A stretch of DNA of 64,000 nt from Candidatus Zymogenus saltonus (GTDB lineage: Bacteria; Desulfobacterota; Zymogenia; Zymogenales; Zymogenaceae): assembly GCA_016929395.1 (NCBI GenBank), contig JAFGIX010000023.1, forward strand, positions 1 through 64,000, read 5' to 3'. The notes under the pieces are model-generated. The model saw only the letters and a program-made list of their open reading frames with translations, had not been told where the DNA came from and did not search any database. Positions 26,327 to 34,677 of the stretch are shown in pieces (the stretch's first letter is position 1; each line of letters opens with the position of its first letter). The translations under genes and the position numbers were made by a program.

Positions 26327-28457
26327 CGATAAGCTCCCTTATTTTTTTCTTGACGACCTTGCTCTCTGGATAGAGGTCAAGGACCGACAGGTAGTGAGAG
26401 AGCGCCCCCTCCCTGTCACCCTTGGCCTCTAAAAGCTGCCCCAAACCCCAGTGGGCCGGGAGGTTGTCGGGATTGATCTCTATCGCCTTTTCAAGCGCCT
26501 CTTCCGCCCCCTCCCTGTCTTTTAACATGGCCTTACATCTCCCCAGGGAGGCGTACTCGGCGGAAGCGGGGGCGCCCTCCCCGATCGACTTCAACAGGAG
26601 CTTTTCGGCCTCCTCAAAATCCCCGGCGCCCATCAAAGCTTGTGCCCGCTCGAAATATGTGGGTGTGTATTCCGGACGATCTTTACATGCATACAGCCCC
26701 ACGGCGTTACCCCTGACGTAGAAGGTATCAATCAGGTCAAGACAATCGAAGGTCTCTGGATAGAGCCTCTCTATGTAAACCAGCCCGTTCTTGCTGTCGA
26801 TAAGAAGGTGCGTGGTACCCGACTCCTTGAACCTCTCGCACGGGGTCTTGCTCTTCGGCTTTGTAAAGGTCATGTAGATATGTCTCAGGTCGTTCTCTAT
26901 GGTCAACGGATGGGCGTACGGGCCCGAGACAACCGCGTTTTCATTCACGAGGCGGGCGAGCTCCCTTGACGTATTTACCAGCGTGTAGTGGGGATTTTCC
27001 GCCCACCGCCAGCAGATAGCCCCCTGGTAGTAGAGGAAAAACGCCATCGACGCCACGATAAAGGCGACTCTTATCTCCCTCCTCACAGCAAGCTCCCCCT
27101 CCTTTCTCTCTCCGGCCCGGTCTATCAGGTAAATCGCCGCTATAATCAAAAGCGAGAGGATAAGGGATATCGAGAGGAGGAGATAGAACGAGCCGAAGAA
27201 CTTGATAAGGGCGCTGAACCGCGCCACGGCCTCTGCGGAGAGCCTAAACCCCACGGCAAAGGTAGTAAAGTTGCTTATCAGGTAGGAAAATACTATCAGG
27301 ATAACCCTGAATACGAGAAATAGAAGCCAGGAGAGGAGAATGAAATAGTAGCCGTATCCGAAGTCCCTTTTTTCCTCGGGCGAAAGGAGGCGGGCGCACG
27401 TCATCCCCGCGAGGATAAACAGCGGCGGCATCAGGAAGAGGAAGTACCTCGGCGGGGCGTACTTGAAGAGGATCGTGTAGAAGGCGCCGAAGACCGCCCA
27501 CGCGAGAATTACCACCTTCATCACGTCCTTCCCGTCTTTGAAGTTGAGCCTCTTCGCAAATAAGTCCCTTACAAAGACTATGATGTATGAGTAGGCCAAC
27601 AGCGAGACCACGGGAAGGTACCGGGTTATCCCGCCGCTCTCGCCTATGTTGAAGAAGTAGACGAGCAATCCGTCGCCGAAGATGTCTCCTTTCAGGTGGG
27701 CCTTCACCCTGGCCAACGCTATGTCCAAGGGCGAGAGGTTGAAAAGCTTGCCGACGAACAACACAAGGGCAATTCCTGCGGCGGCGATCGCCAACAGCGT
27801 CACCACCCTGATGACTCTTGTTCTCCTCCCCTCCCCCTCCCCGAAGAAGAGAAGGATGTGCCCTATCAGGAATGCGGGGACGAGGGCCACGGCGATCACC
27901 CGGACGTACAGGACGGCAATGAAGATCACAGCCCAGGAGAAGATGAAAAAGAGGCGCCTCTTCGTGCCGAGAAACCAGAGCCACGCAGAGACCAGCATGT
28001 AGAGGATCATCGCAGTGTAGATGAGGGGGATCCTGTTGTACATAACAAAGAATGTGGTGAAGGCCCAGAAGAGAGAGGCGAAAAGGGCGGTCGTTATGTC
28101 GTCGTCCCGTTTGGGCAGATCCTTTACAATCAGAAAGAAGAAGACGAAGCCCAATAGGCTGATTGCGGCGGTTATCAGATTCAGCTGGGCGTACCCCACG
28201 CCGAAGAGGAGAAGGAACGGCAGATACAGGAGGTAGTAGCCCGGGGCGTTCCAGATGCCCGAGATGGGCTTCAGCCCCCTCCCCTTGACGAAGTTTACCG
28301 CGGGCTCGATGTAGTAGGACGCGTCGGTGCTCGGCCCCTGAGACCACGACAGGTCGAAGGGGGCGTCGGCCCTTGGGTGAATCATCCTGACCATGGCCGA
28401 GGACAGCAAAAATGCCACGAAGATAAAAAGGAGGATTTTCTTTCTGTTAACGCTCAT
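26307..28457 (-). CDS. Large membrane protein with C-terminal TPRs, GT39-like
   Basis: A 716-residue protein with about twelve membrane helices up to residue 480, a periplasmic region, and two or three TPR units at the C-terminus (about 600-700, AEEALEKAIEINPDNLPAHWGLGQL). The first outer loop has acidic residues in an arrangement (DLSWSQGPSTDASYY) like GT-C glycosyltransferases that use polyprenyl-linked sugars. Substrate unknown. It precedes the sugar-transferase gene with a 20-base overlap. A second protein of the same general build is at 34678-36849. Confidence 0.75.
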   Translation of the reverse strand: MSVNRKKILLFIFVAFLLSSAMVRMIHPRADAPFDLSWSQGPSTDASYYIEPAVNFVKGRGLKPISGIWNAPGYYLLYLPFLLLFGVGYAQLNLITAAISLLGFVFFFLIVKDLPKRDDDITTALFASLFWAFTTFFVMYNRIPLIYTAMILYMLVSAWLWFLGTKRRLFFIFSWAVIFIAVLYVRVIAVALVPAFLIGHILLFFGEGEGRRTRVIRVVTLLAIAAAGIALVLFVGKLFNLSPLDIALARVKAHLKGDIFGDGLLVYFFNIGESGGITRYLPVVSLLAYSYIIVFVRDLFAKRLNFKDGKDVMKVVILAWAVFGAFYTILFKYAPPRYFLFLMPPLFILAGMTCARLLSPEEKRDFGYGYYFILLSWLLFLVFRVILIVFSYLISNFTTFAVGFRLSAEAVARFSALIKFFGSFYLLLSISLILSLLIIAAIYLIDRAGERKEGELAVRREIRVAFIVASMAFFLYYQGAICWRWAENPHYTLVNTSRELARLVNENAVVSGPYAHPLTIENDLRHIYMTFTKPKSKTPCERFKESGTTHLLIDSKNGLVYIERLYPETFDCLDLIDTFYVRGNAVGLYACKDRPEYTPTYFERAQALMGAGDFEEAEKLLLKSIGEGAPASAEYASLGRCKAMLKDREGAEEALEKAIEINPDNLPAHWGLGQLLEAKGDREGALSHYLSVLDLYPESKVVKKKIRELIVETNER

Positions 28458-28476
28458 GGTATATAAACAAACCGGT

Positions 28477-29232
28477 TCATTTTTTCAAGCCTCTCTTCAA
28501 CCTCTCCAGGATCACCCTCAATATAAAGAGGGGATTGCCGACGACGTAGCGGTAGAACATCCTCCTCGGCTGGAGGAGGAGGCGGAAAAACCACTCGAGC
28601 CAAAGGGTCATCATCCACCTCGGCGCGCGCTTGACGCTGCCCGATATGAAATCGAAGCACGCCCCGCCGGTGAGCGCAACCCTCGCGTCTATCCTCTCCC
28701 AGTTATCCTTGAGCCATCTCTCCTGGGCCGGCATCCCGAACCCAACGACCAGAATGTCCGGAGACACCCTGTTTATCCCCTCTATCACCGCATCGTTCTC
28801 TGCGCCATTTTCCTTATCGAAATAGCCGTTTCTCGTTCCCACAACCTTTAGGGCCGGAAATCTCCCGACAAGCCTCTCCGCGGCCGCCCTCGCGACCCCC
28901 TCCTCCGCCCCCAGGAAGTAGAAGGAAAAACCCTCGGCCTCCATGTAGGCCGAAAGGTCCCACATCCAGTCGGCGTAGGTTATCCTCTCGGGGATATCAT
29001 GCCCGAGTATCTTTGCCCCCAGCATCACCCCGTGGCCGTCGCAGAAGACTATCTCGGCGCTGTTCAGAAGCTCCTTCATGAAGGGGTGCTTGAGCGCCTG
29101 GTTTATCGCGTTGACGTTGACGTTGAGGACGAGCTCCTTTCGCCCTTCCCTGATTATTGCGCCTATCTCCCGGTTCAGCTCCCCCGTGGTCAGGGGATTC
29201 ACCTTTATGTCGAGGATTCGTATTTCTTCCAT
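28477..29232 (-). CDS. WecG/TagA/CpsF family glycosyltransferase
   Basis: Adds an N-acetylmannosamine-type sugar to a lipid-linked acceptor in related systems. The 251-residue length is usual for the family. Conserved segments are NVNAINQALKHP, FCDGHGVMLGAKILG, ERITYADWMWDL (with the catalytic Asp candidate), FYFLGAEEGVARAAAERL, VGFGMPAQERWL and the GGACFDFISGSVKRAP segment. It ends with a basic tail that binds the membrane surface in relatives. The sugar cannot be fixed from sequence. Confidence 0.88.
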   Translation of the reverse strand: MEEIRILDIKVNPLTTGELNREIGAIIREGRKELVLNVNVNAINQALKHPFMKELLNSAEIVFCDGHGVMLGAKILGHDIPERITYADWMWDLSAYMEAEGFSFYFLGAEEGVARAAAERLVGRFPALKVVGTRNGYFDKENGAENDAVIEGINRVSPDILVVGFGMPAQERWLKDNWERIDARVALTGGACFDFISGSVKRAPRWMMTLWLEWFFRLLLQPRRMFYRYVVGNPLFILRVILERLKRGLKK

Positions 29233-29243
29233 ATCGTCAAAAT

Positions 29244-29340
29244 ATCAATATGACCACCCCCAAATAACACCGCCCTTTAACACCGCCATCCCCCAAAAAC
29301 ATCCCCTCAATCCTAAAAACACCCCCCCTACCTTTATAAC
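29244..29340 (-). repeat. G-rich degenerate repeats after the ispD region
   Basis: Plus-strand units such as AACACCGCC and CCCCCAAAAACA recur with changes between the ispD stop side and the next minus-strand gene. On the minus strand the stretch is G-rich. Bases 29341-29419 show nothing else. Confidence 0.4.
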
Positions 29341-29419
29341 ATATTTTCACCACGATCGCCACTGTTTCCAGGTGCAGCCCGCTCGTGGGGATTTGTTTAT
29401 ACCGACAGCGACGGGGACT

Positions 29420-30142
29420 TCAGCGAATCCTGTCGAGGTCGCCCCTGAACGTGACCTTGATGTTCTCCGGGCTTCCGGGGACTATCCTGACCTTCTTTCC
29501 CATCCTGAGGACCAGCCCCGCATCGTCCGTGGCGTCGGTTATTCCGTCCGAAAGGGCGGCCCGGTGCCCCTCCATGATGAGATCGTACATAAAAACCTGG
29601 GGGGTCTGGACCGAGAAGAGTTTCTCCCTCGGTACGTAGCTCTCGATAAAGAGGTCTTTGGATAAGACGGACGAGTCCGTGGCGCCTACTCCTACGGCCG
29701 CGGCCCCGAAGCGTCTTGCCTCTTCGACCGCCGCAGTCACGGTTTCGGGGGCGATAATCGGCCTTGCCGCATCGTGGATGAGGACTATGTCCGCTCCGCC
29801 CATCTTTTCGATTGAAAGAAGCCCGTTGAAGACGGAGGCCTGGCGGGTCTCGCCTCCCGTGACAAACAGTATATTCCTGTCTGTCAAGCCGAACTCCACG
29901 ATAAGCTCCCGGGCAAGCCCTATATACTCCTCCTTTACCGGAACGGTGATTCCGGAGAGGACGCCGGCGTTAAAGAGGGCCTTCAGCGTCTTGACCAGGA
30001 TCGGAACGCCGCCAACCCTTATGAACTGCTTCGGGAGCTTTCCGTCGATTGAAATCCCGCCCTCCCCCTTTATCCCGGAGTCGGCTATTCTGCTCCCGCT
30101 CCCCCCGGCGGGAACTATCCCCCATATCCTTTCCGCCGTCAT
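29420..30142 (-). CDS. ispD: 2-C-methyl-D-erythritol 4-phosphate cytidylyltransferase (IspD family)
   Basis: Transfers CMP from CTP to a sugar or polyol phosphate. The 240-residue protein starts at ATG 30142, overlapping the galE stop (ATGA); upstream residues in the long frame are not family-like. It shows GIVPAGGSGSR, KQFIRVGGVPIL, LIHDAARP and VQTPQVF, all IspD hallmarks. An insertion of about ten residues follows the GSGSR loop. There is no ispF nearby, and the location in a polysaccharide locus leaves open a polyol-phosphate substrate like that of TarI. Confidence 0.82.
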   Translation of the reverse strand: MTAERIWGIVPAGGSGSRIADSGIKGEGGISIDGKLPKQFIRVGGVPILVKTLKALFNAGVLSGITVPVKEEYIGLARELIVEFGLTDRNILFVTGGETRQASVFNGLLSIEKMGGADIVLIHDAARPIIAPETVTAAVEEARRFGAAAVGVGATDSSVLSKDLFIESYVPREKLFSVQTPQVFMYDLIMEGHRAALSDGITDATDDAGLVLRMGKKVRIVPGSPENIKVTFRGDLDRIR

Positions 30143-31122
30143 CTCACCATTCCCCTCTTCAGCATGAAATTCCACGCCGTCCGAACGACCCCCGCGAGGT
30201 CGCCGAACTCGACCTCCCAACCCAGCTCCTTTTTTATCTTTTCGGAAGACGCCACGAGCACCGGCGGGTCTCCGGGGCGCCTGTCTCCGACCGTGACCTT
30301 TATCTCCCTTCCCGTAACCTTCCGGCAGACGTCGATCACCTCCCTTACCGAGTAGCCCTTTTCGCTCCCCAGGTTGAAGGCGGCCGGCCCGCCCCCTCCC
30401 TTGAGATGCCTGTAGGCGAGGACGTGGGCGGAGATCAGATCGAAGATGTGGATGTAGTCCCTGATGCAGGTGCCGTCCGGGGTGTTGTAGTCCTCCCCGA
30501 AGATCGTAATCTCGTCTCTTACGCCCCCGGCCGTCATAAGGGTTAAGGGAATCAGGTGCGTCTCCGGATCGTGACGCTCCCCCAGCTCCTCCTCGGGGTC
30601 CGCTCCGGCGGCGTTGAAATATCTGAGCGAGACGTACCTTAATCCGTACGCCGCGGCGTAGTCTTCCATCGCCCTCTCGAAGATGTATTTTGTCACGCCG
30701 TACGGATTTACAGGATTTCTCGGGTGGGCCTCCGAGATGGGAACCTCGACCGGCTCCCCGTAGACGGCGCAGGTGGACGAGAAGATGATCTCTTTGACGC
30801 CCGCATCGAGCATCGCCGAGAGGAGGTTCAGCCCCCCCACGACGTTATTTATATAATACTTTTGGGGATTCTCGACCGACTCGCCCACGTAGCAGTGGGC
30901 CGCGAAGTGCATCACGGCGTCGATTTCGTGCCTCTCAAAGACGGCCTGGATATCGCCCTTGTTTCTCAGGTCTCCCTCGATGAAATCTTCGCACAAAACG
31001 GCGTCCCTGTACCCGGTTATCAGGCTGTCAAACACGACCGGGTTTATCCCTTCCGCCATCAGCCGCTTTACGGCGTGACTCCCGATATATCCCGCTCCAC
31101 CCACAATCAGCACGTTCTTCAT
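30139..31122 (-). CDS. galE: UDP-glucose 4-epimerase
   Basis: Interconverts UDP-glucose and UDP-galactose with bound NAD. The 327-residue short-chain dehydrogenase fold has GGAGYIGSHA at the N-terminus, the catalytic SSTCAVYG and YxxxK (YGVTK, about residue 147), and the RYFNAAGADPEEELGE segment typical of GalE. Start and stop overlap kdsD and ispD by four bases each, forming a tightly coupled kdsD-galE-ispD unit that supplies activated sugars to the locus. Confidence 0.94.
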   Translation of the reverse strand: MKNVLIVGGAGYIGSHAVKRLMAEGINPVVFDSLITGYRDAVLCEDFIEGDLRNKGDIQAVFERHEIDAVMHFAAHCYVGESVENPQKYYINNVVGGLNLLSAMLDAGVKEIIFSSTCAVYGEPVEVPISEAHPRNPVNPYGVTKYIFERAMEDYAAAYGLRYVSLRYFNAAGADPEEELGERHDPETHLIPLTLMTAGGVRDEITIFGEDYNTPDGTCIRDYIHIFDLISAHVLAYRHLKGGGGPAAFNLGSEKGYSVREVIDVCRKVTGREIKVTVGDRRPGDPPVLVASSEKIKKELGWEVEFGDLAGVVRTAWNFMLKRGMVR

Positions 31123-32132
31123 AGGCTTATCCCCGCCCTCAGTATATCGTGGATGTGAATCACCCCCTTGGGTCTCCCGTCGTCGTCCCTTACGACGAGG
31201 GACGTTATCGCCATATCCTCCATTATCCTCAGTGCCTCCGCCGCGAGCTTCTTTTCGTCGACCCCCTTTGGATCCCTGACCATAAGCTCCGCAACCCTCT
31301 TGTCCAGGGGATCGGCCACCTTCTGGAATATGCGCCTCAGGTCCCCGTCGGTGATCAACCCGGTAAGCCTCCCGTCCTTATCTATGATTGTTGTCATCCC
31401 GAGGCCCTTCGATGTCATCTCGTATATGGCGTCCTTTAAGATTACGTCCTCGTTCACCACGGGAATCTCCTCCCCTTTGTGCATAAGGTCGGACACCTTC
31501 AAGAATATCCTCCTGCCGATGGAGCCCTCCGGATGTCTTCTGGCAAAATCCTTGAGGTCGAAGTTACGCATCTTCAGAAGGGCCACCGAGACGGCGTCCC
31601 CCAGAGCCAGGGCCGCCGTGGTGGACGATGTCGGGACGATGTCCCAGGGGCATGCCTCCTTCTTGACACCCACGTCCAGCACCACGTCGCTTTCCCTTCC
31701 CAGGGTGGACTTGACCTCCCCCGTCATTCCGATGATCTTGACGCCGGCCCACCTAAAATACGGGAAAAGCTTCAAGACCTCCGCCGTCTCGCCGCTGTGG
31801 GAGAGGGCGATCACCAGGTCATCCGGCGTGACGACGCCAATATCCCCGTGGAGCCCCTCGGCCGGGTGGAGGTAAAAGGCGGGGGTTCCGGTGCTCGACA
31901 GGGTGGCGCATATCTTTCTCGCCACGAGGCCGGACTTACCCATCCCAGTGACTATCACCCGCCCCTTCACATCGAAGATGAGCCTTACCGCCGTCTCGAA
32001 CTCATTCCCGATCTTGTCGATCAGGTCGCCTATCGCATCCCGCTCGATCTTAAGCACCCTCTTCCCCTCCGCTATCGCATCGATCCGATCGTTCGCATCA
32101 ACCTTATCGGAAGTGTCCCTTGTCCCTTTCAT
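31119..32132 (-). CDS. kdsD: Arabinose-5-phosphate isomerase (KdsD/KpsF)
   Basis: Makes arabinose 5-phosphate, the precursor of Kdo in the lipopolysaccharide core. The 337-residue protein has a SIS domain (about 45-180: VTGMGKSGLVARKI, LSHSGETAEV) and two CBS domains (about 215-330: VILKDAIYEM and the following repeats ending VVRDDDGRPKGVIHIHDI). Length and layout match KdsD/KpsF. Its ATG directly follows the stop of the glycosyltransferase gene. Kdo genes kdsA and kdsB are not in the window. Confidence 0.93.
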   Translation of the reverse strand: MKGTRDTSDKVDANDRIDAIAEGKRVLKIERDAIGDLIDKIGNEFETAVRLIFDVKGRVIVTGMGKSGLVARKICATLSSTGTPAFYLHPAEGLHGDIGVVTPDDLVIALSHSGETAEVLKLFPYFRWAGVKIIGMTGEVKSTLGRESDVVLDVGVKKEACPWDIVPTSSTTAALALGDAVSVALLKMRNFDLKDFARRHPEGSIGRRIFLKVSDLMHKGEEIPVVNEDVILKDAIYEMTSKGLGMTTIIDKDGRLTGLITDGDLRRIFQKVADPLDKRVAELMVRDPKGVDEKKLAAEALRIMEDMAITSLVVRDDDGRPKGVIHIHDILRAGISL

Positions 32133-33373
32133 TCAAAAACCCCTTTTCAACTCACGAAAATACTCGTCAAACTTAGCGGCGATCCCCTCCCACGAAAACC
32201 TCTCCCCGGCGTCCCTCATCCCCCTCGATACGATCCTCATCCTGAAGTCGTCGTCGCCATGAATCTTCATGACCGCCTCGGCGATCGCCTCGGGCGACCG
32301 CTCCTCGACCAAGATCCCGTTTTCGCCGTCCTCTATAATATCGACTATCCCCCCCACCGCGCTCCCGACAACGGGGACCCCCACGGCCATCGCCTCCATG
32401 AGGACCGTCCCAAGCCCCTCCGTCTCGCCGGTGTCCATCACCACGGACGGGAGGACGAATACGTCGCTCCCGGCAAGGAGCCTATGCACCTCGTCCTGGT
32501 CGACCTCGCCTATGAAATCGACGCAGTCCTCAAGCCCCAGACTCCCCGTGTGTCCTACAAGCCTCTCCCTGTAGGGGCCGTCCCCCACGAGGATGAGCCT
32601 TGCTTCCGGTATTTTCTCCCTTATCAGCGCCAACGCCGAGAGCAGGTACTCCTGCCCCTTAAGGGGTATCAAGCGTCCCACGCTGATTATCCTTGTTTCG
32701 TCCTTCCCCTTCCTCTTTTCCCCTTTGCCAACTCCCCCCCCCTTCCGCCGACCGCCCTTGAAAAGAGCTCTATGTCTACGCCCATGGGGATTACCTTTAC
32801 ATCCACCCCGGGGGCGAGGGTTTCTATCCTCTCCTTGGTGGCCGTGCTGTTTGCCGTAACCGCCTCGGCCCTCCTCACCACAAGGCGAAAAAGAGACCTC
32901 ATCAGCAAACCGAAGGCGCCCCGAAACCTGATGTTCACGTCGGAGCCGTGAAGCGTCAACACGAACCTGACCCGGGCCAACACCGCCGCGATCCCCTGGG
33001 GAATGAGCCAGTGGGCGTTTACGATGTCTGCTCCTTTAGCCATCCTCCTTAAATGTATCGACTGGGCGACGACGAAGGGGACAATCAGGAGAAACCTTAA
33101 GGGATTTTTCCTGACGTTGTTTATCATCCCCTGCCCGTAGGCCAGCGTCTCCAGGCCCTCCGGCCATGCGTATCTGAACCTGAAAACCTCGACCCCGCAC
33201 ATCGTCTCGCGCTTGGGGGTGCCGCCGATATGGGGCGCCAGCACCATAACATCATGTCCGATCTCAACAAGCGCCCTCCCGAGATTCAGGAGGAATACCC
33301 CCGCCCAGTCCCCCTGCCATCTGGGAAACGAGCTGGCAACAATCAAGATTTTCAATCTCTCCCCCCGCCTCAT
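32133..33373 (-). pseudogene. GT4-family glycosyltransferase split by a frameshift at a run of nine G
   Basis: The N-terminal half (33373 to 32687, 228 residues) has ILIVASSFPRWQGDW, the HGSD segment and ends at the GVDIELF hinge. The C-terminal half (32681 to 32133, 182 residues) starts at VGRLIPLKGQEYL and has the donor-site GETEGLGTVLMEAMA motif. Together they make one complete GT4 enzyme. The frames meet in a low-complexity linker with nine G (plus-strand C run at about 32736-32744); one more G would join the frames through KDETRIISVGRL. Phase variation, a true mutation or a sequencing error are all possible. Confidence 0.85.
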
Positions 33374-33380
33374 GTATGAA

Positions 33381-34349
33381 CTACTTCAGGGACTTATTAT
33401 ACTCCATGTCGAACCACATCGCAAAGAAGAGCGATTGGAGTCCCGATATGAAGAGGAAGGCGGCAAAAAGCGCGCTCGTCGGGGCCACCCCGTAGTCGAC
33501 AAAGCCCATGAGACCCAGAACCCTTATCACGATAAGGTACAGGCCGAACAGAGAGCCAAACGGCGTCAGCGTCAGGCCCAGGAGGTAGAAGAAGACGAGG
33601 GGGTGAAAATCGTAGATCACGTACTTCTTGGCCATCCTGGAAAAAAAGCCCCTTGTCAGGAGCCACAATATCGACGGGATGATCTTGAAGAGCCTTATTT
33701 CCGACCGCTCCCCTATGTCATAGACCGGCCTCACCTTGACGTCCTTGACCCTCGCGTTCACAACGTTTAGCTTGATGAGCATGTCGTTGGGCATCCCGTA
33801 GCGGGGATAGATGTCGTCTATGTCGATCAACTCGAGGATTTTTCTGTTTATCGCCGTGTACCCGCTCTGGGAGTCCACCACGTGCCAGTATCCTGAGGCG
33901 ACCTTCGTCAAAAGGGAGAGGGTTGAGTTGCCCAGATAACGAACCTTGGGGATCTTCTCCCAAGAGCCTCCCATGAAGAGCCTGTTCCCCTTGGTGTAGT
34001 CCGCCTCGCCATCGATCACCGGGTCCACAATCGCCGGGAGGTCCGCCGGGTCCATCTGGTTGTCGCCGGCCATCACAACGGCAACGTCGGCGCCGACTTC
34101 AAGGGCCTCCCTGTAACCCCTTGCTATGGCGCCCCCAACGCCGAGGTTTGCGGGAAGGGAGGCCAGCCTCACTTTGCCCCTGAATCGGCCCCTGTACCCC
34201 TTAATGCGCCCGACCGTGTCGTCGTCGCTGTTGTCGTCAACGACAACCGCCCAGTCCACAAAGGCGGGAAGCCCGTCGAGGACATCCGTTATCAGCCTCT
34301 CCTCGTTATGGGCCGGAATCACCACGCATATCTTCTTTTTCTTCCTCAC
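33381..34349 (-). CDS. GT2-family glycosyltransferase (polyprenyl-phosphate sugar synthase type)
   Basis: A 322-residue protein with an N-terminal GT-A domain (VVIPAHNEERLITDVL; VVDDNSDDDT; AVVMAGDNQMDP with the DxQ/DxD-type metal site) and two C-terminal membrane helices (about 248-270 and 285-312). This build is typical of enzymes that load a sugar onto polyprenyl phosphate, as for dolichyl-phosphate mannose synthase. The product could feed the GT-C-like membrane proteins on either side; that link is inference. It sits eight bases ahead of the split GT4 gene. Confidence 0.87.
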   Translation of the reverse strand: MRKKKKICVVIPAHNEERLITDVLDGLPAFVDWAVVVDDNSDDDTVGRIKGYRGRFRGKVRLASLPANLGVGGAIARGYREALEVGADVAVVMAGDNQMDPADLPAIVDPVIDGEADYTKGNRLFMGGSWEKIPKVRYLGNSTLSLLTKVASGYWHVVDSQSGYTAINRKILELIDIDDIYPRYGMPNDMLIKLNVVNARVKDVKVRPVYDIGERSEIRLFKIIPSILWLLTRGFFSRMAKKYVIYDFHPLVFFYLLGLTLTPFGSLFGLYLIVIRVLGLMGFVDYGVAPTSALFAAFLFISGLQSLFFAMWFDMEYNKSLK

Positions 34350-34376
34350 TTAAACCTCAACCGCACGCCCGAATGA

Positions 34377-34511
34377 TCACGCCCTCTTTCTACTGATGAT
34401 AATGAAATACGGGTAGAGGCGGGGCGAAAACAGCTTTATATCATAGTTGAGTTCGTCAAATACCCCTTCATATCTTGGGTCAACGCGCATAAGGGTATCA
34501 GCTTCGGCTCT
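34377..34511 (-). pseudogene. Remnant of a methyltransferase-like C-terminus
   Basis: On the minus strand an open stretch ending at 34377 encodes VDPRYEGVFDELNYDIK and then FSPRLYPYFIIISRKR before a stop. This looks like the last strand of a class I SAM-dependent methyltransferase, and no start of such a gene exists upstream, where a stop interrupts at about 34511. From the ATG at 34490 only 37 residues are encoded. It is most likely the 3' stub of a deleted gene. The rest of the gap, 34512-34677, is a C-rich plus-strand tract without a gene. Confidence 0.45.
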
Positions 34512-34677
34512 TTAACATATTCCTATCAATCGAAAACAATTTCCCCTTCTCCTCTCCAATCACACCACCCAACAAACAGTCGGATAGTCTTAAAATCGAC
34601 CAAGAACTAAACGACAGGAGATGTTGCTAAGAAGGAATGAACAGTTTATATCAGAAACGGGCGGCTATTTCAAGCCT

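Noticed and set aside
27244-28347. 367-residue minus-strand open frame
   Set aside because: Out-of-frame shadow of the 716-residue membrane protein; Arg/His-rich and without hydrophobic helices.
31479-32951. 490-residue plus-strand open frame
   Set aside because: Runs antisense to kdsD and the split glycosyltransferase, both recognised by motif; composition is shadow-like.
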